Below are positions 1 through 9,307 of a stretch of 64,000 nucleotides of DNA, one piece after another (the first letter of the stretch is position 1; every line of letters begins with the position of its first letter). Position numbers and translations under genes: made by a program. The notes below the pieces were generated by a model. The model was not told the origin of the DNA and made no database searches. It was given only the letters and a program-made list of their open reading frames with translations. Source of the stretch: Spongiihabitans sp965206355 (GTDB taxonomy: Bacteria > Pseudomonadota > Gammaproteobacteria > Arenicellales > Poriferihabitantaceae); assembly GCA_965206355.1 (NCBI GenBank), contig OZ242212.1:1922001-1986000 (forward strand), written 5' to 3'.

Positions 1-19
1 GAATTGTTAATTATGACTT

Positions 20-113
20 GAGCTTTGCACGGAAGATGATTTCGCTTTCAGGCCAGGCAAAAACGTACGCAATGAGAGTTTATGCTTTATAAATGACCGA
101 TTGAGTACGTTTT
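20..113 (+). repeat. MITE copy A, degenerate and truncated
   Basis: Recognisable left and central part of the 139-bp MITE described at 7149, with a 2-nt deletion in the terminal repeat and no right end. A 12-bp direct repeat (AATTGTTAATTA at 2-13 and 114-125) flanks what is left. This may be a scar of imprecise loss. Confidence 0.75.
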
Positions 114-162
114 AATTGTTAATTACGAACATACAGAGGCTTGCTTCAATGCCGTGCATAGC

Positions 163-192
163 AATCCCCCCCAAAAAATAAAGGGGGGGATT
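163..192 (-). terminator. Hairpin downstream of the autotransporter gene
   Basis: Perfect 10-bp inverted repeat (AATCCCCCCC / GGGGGGGATT) with a 10-nt AT-rich loop, 19 bp beyond the stop codon of the minus-strand autotransporter. It has the position and strength of a terminator but no clear U-run follows, so the call is moderate. Confidence 0.45.
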
Positions 193-210
193 TAGGGAGA
201 AAGGTCTCAA

Positions 211-3200
211 TTAAAAGCGTAGGCGACTTTCCAACAGCACTGTACGATTGTCCGCTTGCTCCTCACCAAACAGATTCATCTCTAATCGCGCATTACGTTT
301 CCAACGCAATCCTAAACGATAGCGGTCGCTGCTATTACCCAGCGTTATTGCACTGTATGGTGTCAATAATCCCCGACCACCCGGAGCGAATAATCCGTAG
401 CTTATATCGGCATCCATCCGCGCATGGTAATCATCATCATTGGTGCTCGCAGACAGGTTCTGCTGCCACATCGCACTGGCATCACTCGTGCCGCTATGAC
501 CGTAGCTCGGGCTGAGGCTAAACGCCAGCCCACGCTCATTAGCACCTGCCTGCAAACGCACCAATCCTTGAATACCCCATTCGTTATAGTCGCTTCGACC
601 TACCAGCGTATGTAACTTGCCTTCTATGGTCACACCCGCAACCGGGTTGACATGACGTAAACCGGCACCCAGTACCGCCCCAATACCCGTATCACCGTCT
701 CCACCATCATAACGCACTCCAACTTCCAGTAGCGGTGTGAATAGCCCCGATGCCGAACGGCGTTCCTGACCCATTTCCAGCAATAACCGTAACCGTTGGC
801 TGGAAATATCATCTGCATCAATAGTCGCAGATTGATCAATGCGGGTACTCGCTAGCAAAATATCGCTTTTAAGACTAAAGCCGGCACGTGATAACGCTTG
901 CTTACCGCCCGCCGCCAGCGACAACAGCTTGGTGTCGCTACTGCGCAGGCTTTCACCCTCCGCCTTTATTTCTAGTTTACCCTGACCGTAGCCAACACTA
1001 CCCCACAGGTCAACCTCATCCTCCGCCCACGCTAGATACGGATGAATACTGGTCACCTGATGCTGGTATCTGCCTTTCTCATTACCTTGAGTGTAGTCAA
1101 CATCGCCTTCGCTCCAAGATATCATACCTCCTAGCAACATATCTTCGCGCACTCGCCCATCCAAACCCAGTTGTATGCCGAAGACATTACCATCCCAGTC
1201 AGTCGCACCATCACCACCGAGCTTGGTGTAGTCGCTACTAGCCCACATCGACAGCGCACGATCAAAATTACCGTTACTGCCACTCGTCGCATCCAGCGGT
1301 AACACAAAGGATGACTTGCTTAGCATCCGTTTCCAGTCCATCGTACCGTCTTGCAACGAACGATTATGGCTGGGCAGTTTTTTCAATAAGGTGTCCTGAA
1401 AACTAGCGGATAAACTGGTTCGTCCATCCAACTGCACCGTCTGTCCGTCTAACTGATAGCTTGCCGTCTGCGGCGTATCAGAGAGCATAACATTGACACG
1501 ACGCTCAACTGAAACAGCAGTACTGGCAATCACTGCCTGCGTCAAATTCGACAAAATCGCTTCGTTCAACTGCCTGATAGCTACATTACCCGACGACGAC
1601 GCAGCCACTATGTTTCTCGATACCATCCTCGTGAGCGTTGCCAGTGGGTTGCCCGCTCTGTCAGTAATCATCGCCCCTGTAGTCGTAGGAGGAGTATAGG
1701 TTAGATTGATCACTGCCCCCGACCGAATAGCCGGGTTCACCCCATTCAGAACAATACTCCCCGCAGTAACGCTAGCAACCGTGTGCGTCACTGTGTTCGT
1801 GCCGTTCACGGTAGTGGTGAGGCTGAAGCCCGATACGGCAGCAGAGGGTACCAGCACGGGTTCAGTGGTCGGCAGGGTGATTCTGTTACCAGCCGCATTC
1901 GTGAACAGCTCAGGGAATGTATTGGTATTGCCAGATATTGTATTATCCGACACTTGGGGTGGTGTGGTATCGACTGTTATCGTTCGGACTATCGTCGTGG
2001 TTCTAGTCGCCCCATCCATTATCACATGGGTGATGACGTAAACGCCCTCCGAAGCCGCACTCGTGTCAATCACGTTATTCGCCACCGGATTCCCGCTGGG
2101 GTCAGTAACGGTGGTCGTAACTGCGCTGGTGATGTTGTTTCCGCTGACGGTGCTCGTCGCTGTACCATCAAACACCGCTGTGTAGGTAGGGCTATTCCGA
2201 CTAACGAAGATTGGGGTGTCGTCCATCAGTTCAACCTCCGGAGCATTCGCTACTACTGACATAACTGCGATCCCCAATGGAGAAGCGGCGGCTGTGTTTC
2301 CATTGCCTGCCCTGTCGTTAACGACATCTGCTCCAATACTAACAGTTAAGGTACCAGCCTCTGATGGACTGACAAGAAATGTGTAAGTCTCTCTATCTGC
2401 ATAGTTGGAAAAGGAAACTATACGACCACCTGATACTGTCACATCATCCTCAGTGAATCCTGATACTGGATCAGAGAACATTACCTGAATTGGAATTGAG
2501 ACGTTAACAGTTACAGTAGCTCCAGCGGGAGTCCCAGCGGGCCGAATTCGTGTAATTGTTACAGTAGGTCGCATCGTATCTAGTATGATATTAATCTCTG
2601 TACGCTGAGTTGTTCGGTTGCCTGCAGCATCAATAGCTTCTACTAAAAATTCGTTGTCTCCTTCAGTTAAATATGGTGAGACATCAAATGTCCAGTTAGT
2701 ACCCGTAACGGTTACCGTTCCAAGAGTGCCGGCGACTCCAGTTTTCATCACCTCAACCATGGCTCCGGCCTCTGTTGTTCCTGCAATGGTGAATGTAGCC
2801 GTCGTCGTTACCCTTGTAGGATCCGCTGTGGTAATGGCCAGAACAGGCGGTGTCGAATCTTGTATGACAGTAATTGGATTAGACACAAGAGATACGTTGC
2901 CTGCAGCATCTGTCGCACGTGCTACTATGGTGTTGACTCCTTCAGGTAATGTGATATTACGTAACCAGTCAGTACCCGTAACGGCTGTCGTTCCAACAGT
3001 TGTTATCGTAGTTCCTACGACTCTAAACAACTCAACCTCTGCTGCTCCAGCCCCTGCCGTTCCTGAAATGGCAAACAAACGATCCATTGTCAATGTATTA
3101 TTCGTTGTGGTAATGACCGGGGTAGCAGGTAGCCCACTTACCGTGATCCTAAAATCAGCAGCAGGAGATTCGTTGCCTCCAGCATCTGTCGCTATTACTG

Positions 3201-5058
3201 TTATGTCATTGACTCCGTCCACTAGCTCGACCTCAATCGACCAGCTGCCCATCATCATAGACGTTGTGTTCGTAACCGGTAGTGTCATTCCAATAGATGT
3301 CCCACCTCTGAACAACTCAACCGTGGCTCCGATCTCTGCCTCTCCTTCAATGGTGAATCTAGCAGTCATTGTCATTGTATCCGTTGTGGTAATGACCGGC
3401 TCAACAGGCCCTAACGAATCTAGTGTGATAGTCACTGGAGCAGAAGCAGCCGATTCGTTGCCTAAAGCATCTGTCGCTGTTGCTGTTATGACGTTGGCTC
3501 CTTCATCTAATGTGACATCAAATGTCCAGTCAGTACCCGCAACGGTTGCCATTCCAATAGGTGTCCCAGCTCTGAGCACCTCAACCGTTGCTCCAGCCTC
3601 TGTCGTTCCTGCAATGGTAAACATAGCATCCATTACCGTTGTAGCCGCTGTGCTAATGGCCACAGCAGGCGGTGTCGTATCTCGTGTGATAATAATTGTA
3701 GAAGGAGCAGATTGGTTGCTTCCAGCATCTATCGCTATTACTGTTATGATGTTGGCTCCTTCCACTAATGCAACATCAGCTGACCAGTTTCCAGCCGTAA
3801 CGGTTGGCGTTGCAAAGGGGGCCGCAACTCCGACTCTGAATAACCGAACCCTTGTTGCTCCAGCCCCTGCCGTTCCTTCAATGGTGAATGTATCAGTCGC
3901 TACCGTTGTAGCCGCTGTGGTAATGGCCAGCTCAAGAGCAGCAGCAGGCGGTGTCGTAGTATCTAGTGTGATAGTCACTGCAGTCGATACAGCCGATCGG
4001 TTGCCTGTAGCATCGGTAGCGTCTACTACAAATTCGTTGCCTCCTTCCATTAATATGACATCAAATGTCCAGCCAGTACCCGTAATGGTTTTCGTTTCAA
4101 GAGAGGTCCTCCCCGCCCCTTCGACTCTGAACAACTCAACCGTGGCTCCATCCTCTGCCGTTCCTTCAATGGTGAATGTATCAGTCGCTACCGTTGTAGC
4201 CGCTGTGCTAATAGACGGAGCGTCAGGCGGCATCGTATCTAGCGTGACAGTAATTGCAGGAACATCAGCAGATAGGCCGATTACGCTGCCAGTAGTATCT
4301 TCCGCTCTTACTGTTATTATGTTGGCTCCTTCAACTGGCGTGAACATACCCGAGTATGACCAGGCTGTATGAGTGCCAGGGAAACCAAGGGGTTGCGAAG
4401 TAGTCTTTACCGTTGCCAAAAGCATCCCATTGTGGAACACATGAACTTCATCAGGATGCTGATCTTCAGTTTCTCCAGTAATATCGAGAGTAATTGGAGC
4501 TGGATCGGATGTTATCGGGCGGTTGGGTGTGATGTCTGACATTATGTTGTTTGGGAGAGCAATGGTGCCGTCCACAATCGTGATGGTATATTCATTGAAT
4601 GTACCAGGGGGGCTAAAGAGTGGAATCTCTACATTTAATGTTCCGTTTGCAGTCATCGTGTCCATACGTTGCAGAACAAACTCGTAGATGCGAAGATCAG
4701 TAGTAGGATCATCGGTACACGTCATAGCTGTAGAACCAGAAGAGGCACCAAAGCCAGTTATATCACTACGAGTAAAACCGGAACCACCAATGGCACTACC
4801 GGATAAATCCACATGACCAACAGTAAAACATGCATTCTTTGATCCGGATCGTGGTGCTCTATCGAATGTCACTGTAAATGTTATGGGCTCTGTTGTGGCT
4901 GTGAAACCATCATCGGTAAGCGCAACGCCCCCAACCGAAGCTGTAATCGATGCCGTTGGGGAATCTTGTTGAGCAAAACTTTGAGCATTGAAAAGCATTA
5001 CAATGAAACATAATGCGTATTTGATGTATTTGAGATGGGCACTCGTACTTTTTTTCAT
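211..5058 (-). CDS. Large Ig-repeat autotransporter adhesin (1615 aa)
   Basis: Predicted type V secreted surface protein. Residues 1-29 form a signal peptide (KK near the start, hydrophobic core, AQSFAQQ cleavage region). Residues of about 190-860 hold roughly seven Ig-like repeats of about 90 residues, each with a TFTIxGTxExGATVEL strand and a DATGNxS strand ending in ITLD. Two or three more diverged beta modules follow to about 1210. The last 330 residues are rich in alternating beta strands and end in Phe (SRLRF), as in an autotransporter beta-barrel. No protease motif was seen, so adhesion or biofilm is the likely role by analogy. The gene stands alone. A 12-C tract lies about 105 bp upstream of its start. 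Confidence 0.85.
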   Translation of the reverse strand: MKKSTSAHLKYIKYALCFIVMLFNAQSFAQQDSPTASITASVGGVALTDDGFTATTEPITFTVTFDRAPRSGSKNACFTVGHVDLSGSAIGGSGFTRSDITGFGASSGSTAMTCTDDPTTDLRIYEFVLQRMDTMTANGTLNVEIPLFSPPGTFNEYTITIVDGTIALPNNIMSDITPNRPITSDPAPITLDITGETEDQHPDEVHVFHNGMLLATVKTTSQPLGFPGTHTAWSYSGMFTPVEGANIITVRAEDTTGSVIGLSADVPAITVTLDTMPPDAPSISTAATTVATDTFTIEGTAEDGATVELFRVEGAGRTSLETKTITGTGWTFDVILMEGGNEFVVDATDATGNRSAVSTAVTITLDTTTPPAAALELAITTAATTVATDTFTIEGTAGAGATRVRLFRVGVAAPFATPTVTAGNWSADVALVEGANIITVIAIDAGSNQSAPSTIIITRDTTPPAVAISTAATTVMDAMFTIAGTTEAGATVEVLRAGTPIGMATVAGTDWTFDVTLDEGANVITATATDALGNESAASAPVTITLDSLGPVEPVITTTDTMTMTARFTIEGEAEIGATVELFRGGTSIGMTLPVTNTTSMMMGSWSIEVELVDGVNDITVIATDAGGNESPAADFRITVSGLPATPVITTTNNTLTMDRLFAISGTAGAGAAEVELFRVVGTTITTVGTTAVTGTDWLRNITLPEGVNTIVARATDAAGNVSLVSNPITVIQDSTPPVLAITTADPTRVTTTATFTIAGTTEAGAMVEVMKTGVAGTLGTVTVTGTNWTFDVSPYLTEGDNEFLVEAIDAAGNRTTQRTEINIILDTMRPTVTITRIRPAGTPAGATVTVNVSIPIQVMFSDPVSGFTEDDVTVSGGRIVSFSNYADRETYTFLVSPSEAGTLTVSIGADVVNDRAGNGNTAAASPLGIAVMSVVANAPEVELMDDTPIFVSRNSPTYTAVFDGTATSTVSGNNITSAVTTTVTDPSGNPVANNVIDTSAASEGVYVITHVIMDGATRTTTIVRTITVDTTPPQVSDNTISGNTNTFPELFTNAAGNRITLPTTEPVLVPSAAVSGFSLTTTVNGTNTVTHTVASVTAGSIVLNGVNPAIRSGAVINLTYTPPTTTGAMITDRAGNPLATLTRMVSRNIVAASSSGNVAIRQLNEAILSNLTQAVIASTAVSVERRVNVMLSDTPQTASYQLDGQTVQLDGRTSLSASFQDTLLKKLPSHNRSLQDGTMDWKRMLSKSSFVLPLDATSGSNGNFDRALSMWASSDYTKLGGDGATDWDGNVFGIQLGLDGRVREDMLLGGMISWSEGDVDYTQGNEKGRYQHQVTSIHPYLAWAEDEVDLWGSVGYGQGKLEIKAEGESLRSSDTKLLSLAAGGKQALSRAGFSLKSDILLASTRIDQSATIDADDISSQRLRLLLEMGQERRSASGLFTPLLEVGVRYDGGDGDTGIGAVLGAGLRHVNPVAGVTIEGKLHTLVGRSDYNEWGIQGLVRLQAGANERGLAFSLSPSYGHSGTSDASAMWQQNLSASTNDDDYHARMDADISYGLFAPGGRGLLTPYSAITLGNSSDRYRLGLRWKRNARLEMNLFGEEQADNRTVLLESRLRF

Positions 5059-5163
5059 GGTATTTTAATCCGCGCACTTAAAAATAAACATAAACCATCC
5101 TGAACAAATCAGAAAGGCTGAAGAAGTGAGGCGGAAAGTAGCAGAAAAAAATACCTCATGCAA

Positions 5164-5175
5164 CCCCCCCCCCCC
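5164..5175. repeat. 12-nt poly-C tract upstream of the autotransporter
   Basis: Uninterrupted run of twelve C (poly-G on the coding strand of the autotransporter) about 105 bp upstream of its start codon. Homopolymers of this length are prone to slipped-strand length change, and in front of a surface protein gene they often alter promoter spacing. Phase variation here is an inference from position. Confidence 0.6.
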
Positions 5176-5209
5176 TTAATCGCATCTCAAACTAAAATTA
5201 TTGTACAAT

Positions 5210-5342
5210 GAGACCTTTGTAGCCATTTCACCTGCATGCTGTGTTAAAAACGTACTCAATCGGTCATTTATACCCATAAACTCCTCATTCCATGCGTTTT
5301 TGCCTGACCTGAAAACAAAATCATCTTCCGTGCAAAGCTCTC
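5210..5342 (-). repeat. MITE copy B (reverse orientation)
   Basis: Slightly diverged 133-bp copy of the MITE, inverted relative to copy D, flanked by a perfect 5-bp target duplication ACAAT (5205-5209 and 5343-5347). It lies 48 bp upstream of hinT. Confidence 0.85.
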
Positions 5343-5390
5343 ACAATATATTATGGACACCCTTATCACTACCACATCATTTACATCATC

Positions 5391-5774
5391 ATGACAGAAG
5401 AAACGCTTTTTACCCGCATTATACAGCGGAAAATTCCTGCCGATATTTTATTTCAGGATGAGCGCGTTACCGCATTTCGAGACATTCAACCGCAAGCCCC
5501 CAGTCATATACTAATCATCCCCAATAAAGCTATCCCGAGCGTCAATCAAGTCACCGAGAAGGATGAAGCGGTACTCGGCTATCTGTTTATTGTTGCCAGA
5601 AAGCTCGCCGAGCAGGAGGGGCTGTCCGCAAACGGTTACCGCTTGATTATCAACTGTGGCGATGATGGCGAACAGGAGGTTTATCATTTGCACATGCATT
5701 TGCTAGGCGGCAAACGATTAGGCAGAATGCTGCTTGGAGACCTTTGCACGGAAGATGATTTTGCTTTCAGGTAA
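5391..5774 (+). CDS. hinT: HIT-family nucleotide hydrolase HinT, C-terminus rewritten by a MITE
   Basis: Histidine-triad purine nucleoside phosphoramidase of 127 aa. The N-terminus (TEETLFTRIIQRKIPADI) and the H-x-H-x-H active site (VYHLHMHLLGG) match bacterial HinT closely. After GGKRLGRML the reading frame enters MITE copy C, and the last residues (about GDLCTEDDFAFR) and the stop codon come from the element. The family normally ends within about 5-8 residues of this point, so only the extreme C-terminus is replaced and the catalytic fold should be intact. That tail contributes to substrate preference in HinT, so activity may be altered. Confidence 0.92.
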   Translation: MTEETLFTRIIQRKIPADILFQDERVTAFRDIQPQAPSHILIIPNKAIPSVNQVTEKDEAVLGYLFIVARKLAEQEGLSANGYRLIINCGDDGEQEVYHLHMHLLGGKRLGRMLLGDLCTEDDFAFR

Positions 5775-5893
5775 GGCAAAAACGCACGGAATGAGGGAGT
5801 TTATGCTTATAAATGACCGATTGAGACCATTTTTACCAACAGTAGGCGCTTTTAGGCGACGTAGCATGCAGGTGAAATGGCTGCAAAGGTCTC
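5737..5893 (+). repeat. MITE copy C, long subtype, inside the end of hinT
   Basis: MITE copy with the GAGACC and GGTCTC ends and an additional internal segment of about 23 bp (AACAGTAGGCGCTTTTAGGC) shared only with copy K. It lacks 5 bp (TTTCG) near the right end. The flanks GCTTG and ACTTG agree at 4 of 5 positions, as expected for an old 5-bp target duplication. Confidence 0.88.
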
Positions 5894-5906
5894 ACTTGGT
5901 TAGTGG

Positions 5907-6401
5907 TCAAGTTAGACAGGTATTCTCGCTAGCCGCATCCAGCAAAACCACCGCCTGCGCCGCAATGCCCTGCTGTTGACCGATAAACCCCAGACCTTCG
6001 GCAGTGGTTGCCTTGATGTTGATGCGACTCAGGGCGACCGATAAATCTGACGAAATATGCGCGCGCATTGCTGGAATATAAGGCGCAAGACGGGGCTTTT
6101 CTGCGATTATGGTGCAATCGAGATTAGCGATTTTCCATTGTGCCCGACGCAACATTGCCGCAACATGGCGTAACAACACCCTGCTGTCCATGTCTTTATA
6201 TTGCGCATCATCGGCTGGAAAATGCTTGCCGATGTCGCCCAACGCAGCCGCACCCAAACAGGCATCACATATTGCGTGCAATAACACATCGGCATCGGAA
6301 TGCCCCTGTAGCCCCAAATGCCAATCTATGACAACACCACCTAGCAACAATTTCCTGCCCGTCACCAGCGCATGAATATCATAACCGCTACCGATTCTCA
6401 T
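5907..6401 (-). CDS. ispF: 2-C-methyl-D-erythritol 2,4-cyclodiphosphate synthase
   Basis: MEP-pathway enzyme making 2,4-cyclodiphosphate from CDP-methylerythritol 2-phosphate in isoprenoid synthesis. At 164 aa it has the usual length. The N-terminus RIGSGYDIHAL carries the metal-binding Asp and His, and GHSDADVLLHAICDA is the second signature. TTAEGLGFIGQQQGIAAQA near the C-terminus is also characteristic. The start lies 9 bp after the ispD stop, so the two form an operon. The stop is 13 bp from MITE copy C. Confidence 0.96.
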   Translation of the reverse strand: MRIGSGYDIHALVTGRKLLLGGVVIDWHLGLQGHSDADVLLHAICDACLGAAALGDIGKHFPADDAQYKDMDSRVLLRHVAAMLRRAQWKIANLDCTIIAEKPRLAPYIPAMRAHISSDLSVALSRINIKATTAEGLGFIGQQQGIAAQAVVLLDAASENTCLT

Positions 6402-6410
6402 TATTATCTC

Positions 6411-7145
6411 TCAATTTACCTGATTCATGGTGAGCAATAACGTTGCCAAATCAAGATCATCGGTTGTGGTTATTTTATGATTTCCGAAATGACCTTCAAC
6501 CATCGCCGCATAGATTCCCAGTCGCTCCATTGCCATAGATTCATCCGTAACCGCAATGCCATCGGCAAGTGCAGCTTCAAGTGCCGATAACAAATCACCT
6601 AAGCGAAACATCTGCGGGGTGAAAGCGCGCCAACAATTTTTCCGAGCAACGGTCTGTTGAATTGCCTGACCTTGATCTGTCATTTTCAGGGTGTCTGTCA
6701 ACTTTTTACCGAGTACCGCACCTTTTTGATTGTCGTTCGCCTCGTTCAGCAAATTCTGTATGTCTTGCTCTTTGAAACAGGGGCGCACCGCATCGTGTAC
6801 CAGCACCCAATCCGTTGCTGTGGTATGTTGTAACGTATCAACAAACCTTAAAGCATTGAGCACAGTATCCTGTCGTTGCTCGCCACCCTCGCAAGTGCCT
6901 AATATTTTGGGATGGGTAAATGCAATCTCATCCCACCAAACATCCGCACGACTCAGCCCAATTACCACACCACTAATCAGCGAACTGGCACAAATGCGGG
7001 ACAAGGTATGCTGAAGTATGCTCACACCCTGAATACGCAGATACTGTTTCGGCATTTCGGCAGACATCCTGACCCCGACACCAGCGGCGGGGATGATTGC
7101 CCAAATCTTGGGTTGCTGCTGTTGCTCAGTCACCTGTTTTTCCAA
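6411..7145 (-). CDS. ispD: 2-C-methyl-D-erythritol 4-phosphate cytidylyltransferase, TTG start next to a MITE
   Basis: MEP-pathway enzyme joining CTP and methylerythritol 4-phosphate. IIPAAGVGVRM and MPKQYL form the nucleotide-binding loop, and VLVHDAVRP and ITTTDDLDLA are family motifs. No ATG precedes the catalytic loop, and the best start is TTG at 7145. The AAAGG ahead of it, 7 nt away, lies inside the end of MITE copy D, so the element appears to supply the ribosome binding site. The gene usually found upstream in gammaproteobacteria, ftsB, is absent here. The original 5' end may have been replaced by the insertion. Confidence 0.93.
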   Translation of the reverse strand: MEKQVTEQQQQPKIWAIIPAAGVGVRMSAEMPKQYLRIQGVSILQHTLSRICASSLISGVVIGLSRADVWWDEIAFTHPKILGTCEGGEQRQDTVLNALRFVDTLQHTTATDWVLVHDAVRPCFKEQDIQNLLNEANDNQKGAVLGKKLTDTLKMTDQGQAIQQTVARKNCWRAFTPQMFRLGDLLSALEAALADGIAVTDESMAMERLGIYAAMVEGHFGNHKITTTDDLDLATLLLTMNQVN

Positions 7146-7148
7146 AGT

Positions 7149-7287
7149 GAGACCTTTGCACGGAAGATGATTTCGCTTTTAGGCAAGGCAAAAACGCACG
7201 GAATGAGGGAGTTTATGCTTATAAATGACCGATTGAGTACGATTTTAACGCAGCATGCAGGTGAAATGGCTTTCGTGCAAAGGTCTC
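7149..7287 (+). repeat. MITE copy D (139-bp reference copy)
   Basis: Full-length 139-bp element. Its ends are near-perfect inverted repeats of about 15 bp (GAGACCTTTGCACGGAA versus GAGACCTTTGCACGAAA read from the other side). It is flanked by a perfect 5-bp target duplication AAAGT (7144-7148 and 7288-7292). It encodes no transposase. One frame is open right across it, so in-frame insertion can extend neighbouring genes. The parent transposon family was not identified. Confidence 0.93.
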
Positions 7288-7399
7288 AAAGTATCAAAAT
7301 TATTATTGGTTGTAAGTTGTGCATGGAAACATCGAAATCACCCACTGCGGTGGCGAATAATAGGGCGAATAATTATTCGCCGCTACGTTCAATCAAAAC

Positions 7400-7473
7400 G
7401 CTGGAATGATTTGTTAGAGTGACAGTGTCCATGTTATCATAAAATAAACTCGTGGTACTGAGCACTGCCATTA
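7400..7473 (-). repeat. Fragment of the duplicated integron cassette, outside the array
   Basis: About 74 bp (half an attC site plus adjoining cassette sequence) matching 28411-28484 and 42168-42241 with scattered substitutions. It is a displaced remnant of the cassette present twice in the array. The rest of 7288-7608 holds a short repeated phrase (GCTCTCAATGCTTCCTT, twice at 7520-7560) and no gene I can support. Confidence 0.65.
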
Positions 7474-7608
7474 TTCAGGTATAATCAAGGGAAAAATCAG
7501 TGCTCCCGCTTCTTTGAATGCTCTCAATGCTTCCTTGAACGCTCTCAATGCTTCCTTAATTTGTGCCCAATCATGTTCCCCTGTTCCCCATCAGGTTGCC
7601 AATTTTAG

Positions 7609-9240
7609 ATGCCCCCAATCGACGGTTCATTTGATTTCATCATCGTCGGTGCCGGCTCGGCGGGATGCGTGCTGGCCAACCGCTTGAGTGAGGCGCACGA
7701 TCAGCGCGTGTTGTTGCTGGAGGCTGGGGGGCCGGATTCCAGTCCGTGGCTGCACGTGCCGGTGGGATATTTCAAGACCATGCACAATCCCCGCTTTGAC
7801 TGGTGCTACGTGACCGATCCGGATCCCGGTATGAACGGTCGCCGGTTGAAGTGGCCGCGGGGCAAGGTGCTGGGGGGTTCGAGTTCGCTGAATGGGTTGT
7901 TGTATGTGCGCGGTCAGGGGGCGGATTATGACGGCTGGGCGGCGGCGGGCAATCCGGGGTGGGGGTTTGAGGAGGTGCTTCCGTACTTCAAAAAATCCGA
8001 GGATCAGGAACGGGGCGCCGACCAATTCCACGGCGTCGGCGGGCCCCAGAAAGTGTCCGACATTCGCATCCGCCGGAAAATCACCGATGCGTTCATCGAG
8101 GCCGCGGTGCAGGCCGGCATTCCGCGCAACGACGACGTGAACGGCAGCGTTCAGGAAGGGGTCGGCTACTTTCAACTGACCACCCATCGCGGCAGGCGTT
8201 GCAGCACCGCCGTGGGCTACCTGCGCCCGGTCTTGAAACGGCGCAACCTGACGGTCAAAACCTGTGTTCACGTTACCCGACTGATTACCGAAAAGGGGCG
8301 CGTCAGCGGGGTCGAGTATCTTGAACAGGGGCGGGTCCACACCGCGACGGCGGTACGGGAGACGGTGTTATGCGCGGGCGCCATCGGCTCGCCGCAAATC
8401 CTGCAACTTTCCGGCATCGGTCCCGGCGGGCTGTGCCAGCGGCTGGAGATTCCGGTGCTGCGGGACCTGCCGGGCGTGGGACGCAATCTACAGGATCATC
8501 TGCAAATTCGCGCGGTGTATAAATGCCGCCAACGGACCTTGAACGATGAGATTAATCATCCTTTGCGCAAGGTGCTGATGGGGCTGGAATACCTGCTGTT
8601 GCGCTCCGGCCCGCTGACCATGGCGGCCAGCCAGGTGGCGATCTTTACCCACTCCGGCGCAGGCGGGAGGGATGACAGCGCCCGACCGGACATCCAATTC
8701 CATTTCCAGCCGCTGAGTTCCGACAGCCCCGGCGAGGGCGTGCATCGGTTCTCCGCGTTCACCTCGTCGGTGTGCCAGTTACGCCCCACCAGCAACGGTC
8801 GCGTGTGCATCAATTCCCCGCACCCCGAGCAGCACCCTTCCCTGCAACCCAACTATCTTTCCACCGAACACGACTGCCGGGTGGCCGTCGCCGCTATGAA
8901 AGTGTCGCGAAAAATCGCCGCCATGCCAGCCCTCAAAGCGGTTATCAGCGAAGAATTCGACCCGGGCGCGCAAATCCGCACCGACGACCAGTTACTGGAA
9001 CACGCCCGCAACACCGCCACCACCATTTACCACCCGTCCTGCACCTGCAAAATGGGCCCCGCCGACGACCCGATGGCGGTGGTGGATCACCAACTCAAAA
9101 TCCACGGCCTGGCCGGCATCCGCATCGCCGACGCCTCCATCATGCCCAACATCACCTCAGGCAACACCAACGCGCCCGCCATCATGATCGGAGAGAAGTG
9201 CGCGGACATGGTCAAGGAGACCTGGGGATTGGCGAGATGA
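7609..9240 (+). CDS. GMC-family FAD oxidoreductase, choline/alcohol dehydrogenase type
   Basis: Flavoprotein of 543 aa oxidising an alcohol group. The N-terminal dinucleotide fold is IIVGAGSAGCVLANRL followed by LLEAGG. Both GMC signatures are present: PRGKVLGGSSSLNGLLYVRG near residue 85 and GAIGSPQILQLSGIGP near 265. The catalytic His and Asn regions are IYHPSCTCKMG and SGNTNAPAIMIGEK near the end. It resembles choline dehydrogenase (BetA) and related alcohol dehydrogenases, and the substrate cannot be set from sequence. It marks the left edge of the GC-rich island and is convergent with the GntR regulator gene. Its last 104 bp are duplicated just downstream. Confidence 0.9.
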   Translation: MPPIDGSFDFIIVGAGSAGCVLANRLSEAHDQRVLLLEAGGPDSSPWLHVPVGYFKTMHNPRFDWCYVTDPDPGMNGRRLKWPRGKVLGGSSSLNGLLYVRGQGADYDGWAAAGNPGWGFEEVLPYFKKSEDQERGADQFHGVGGPQKVSDIRIRRKITDAFIEAAVQAGIPRNDDVNGSVQEGVGYFQLTTHRGRRCSTAVGYLRPVLKRRNLTVKTCVHVTRLITEKGRVSGVEYLEQGRVHTATAVRETVLCAGAIGSPQILQLSGIGPGGLCQRLEIPVLRDLPGVGRNLQDHLQIRAVYKCRQRTLNDEINHPLRKVLMGLEYLLLRSGPLTMAASQVAIFTHSGAGGRDDSARPDIQFHFQPLSSDSPGEGVHRFSAFTSSVCQLRPTSNGRVCINSPHPEQHPSLQPNYLSTEHDCRVAVAAMKVSRKIAAMPALKAVISEEFDPGAQIRTDDQLLEHARNTATTIYHPSCTCKMGPADDPMAVVDHQLKIHGLAGIRIADASIMPNITSGNTNAPAIMIGEKCADMVKETWGLAR

Positions 9241-9307
9241 AGGTCGGCGAATGATCCCATCGGCTGAGACCGGGGTTATACACCGACTTCCCACTGCGCG
9301 ATAATAA

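Noticed and set aside
2618..4372. 584-codon open frame on the plus strand
   Set aside because: It is antisense to the Ig repeats of the autotransporter. Its repetitive Val/Pro-rich sequence mirrors the repeats, and there is no independent signal or domain.
7627..8340. 237-codon frame antisense to the GMC oxidoreductase
   Set aside because: A shadow frame typical of GC-rich DNA, with no domain.
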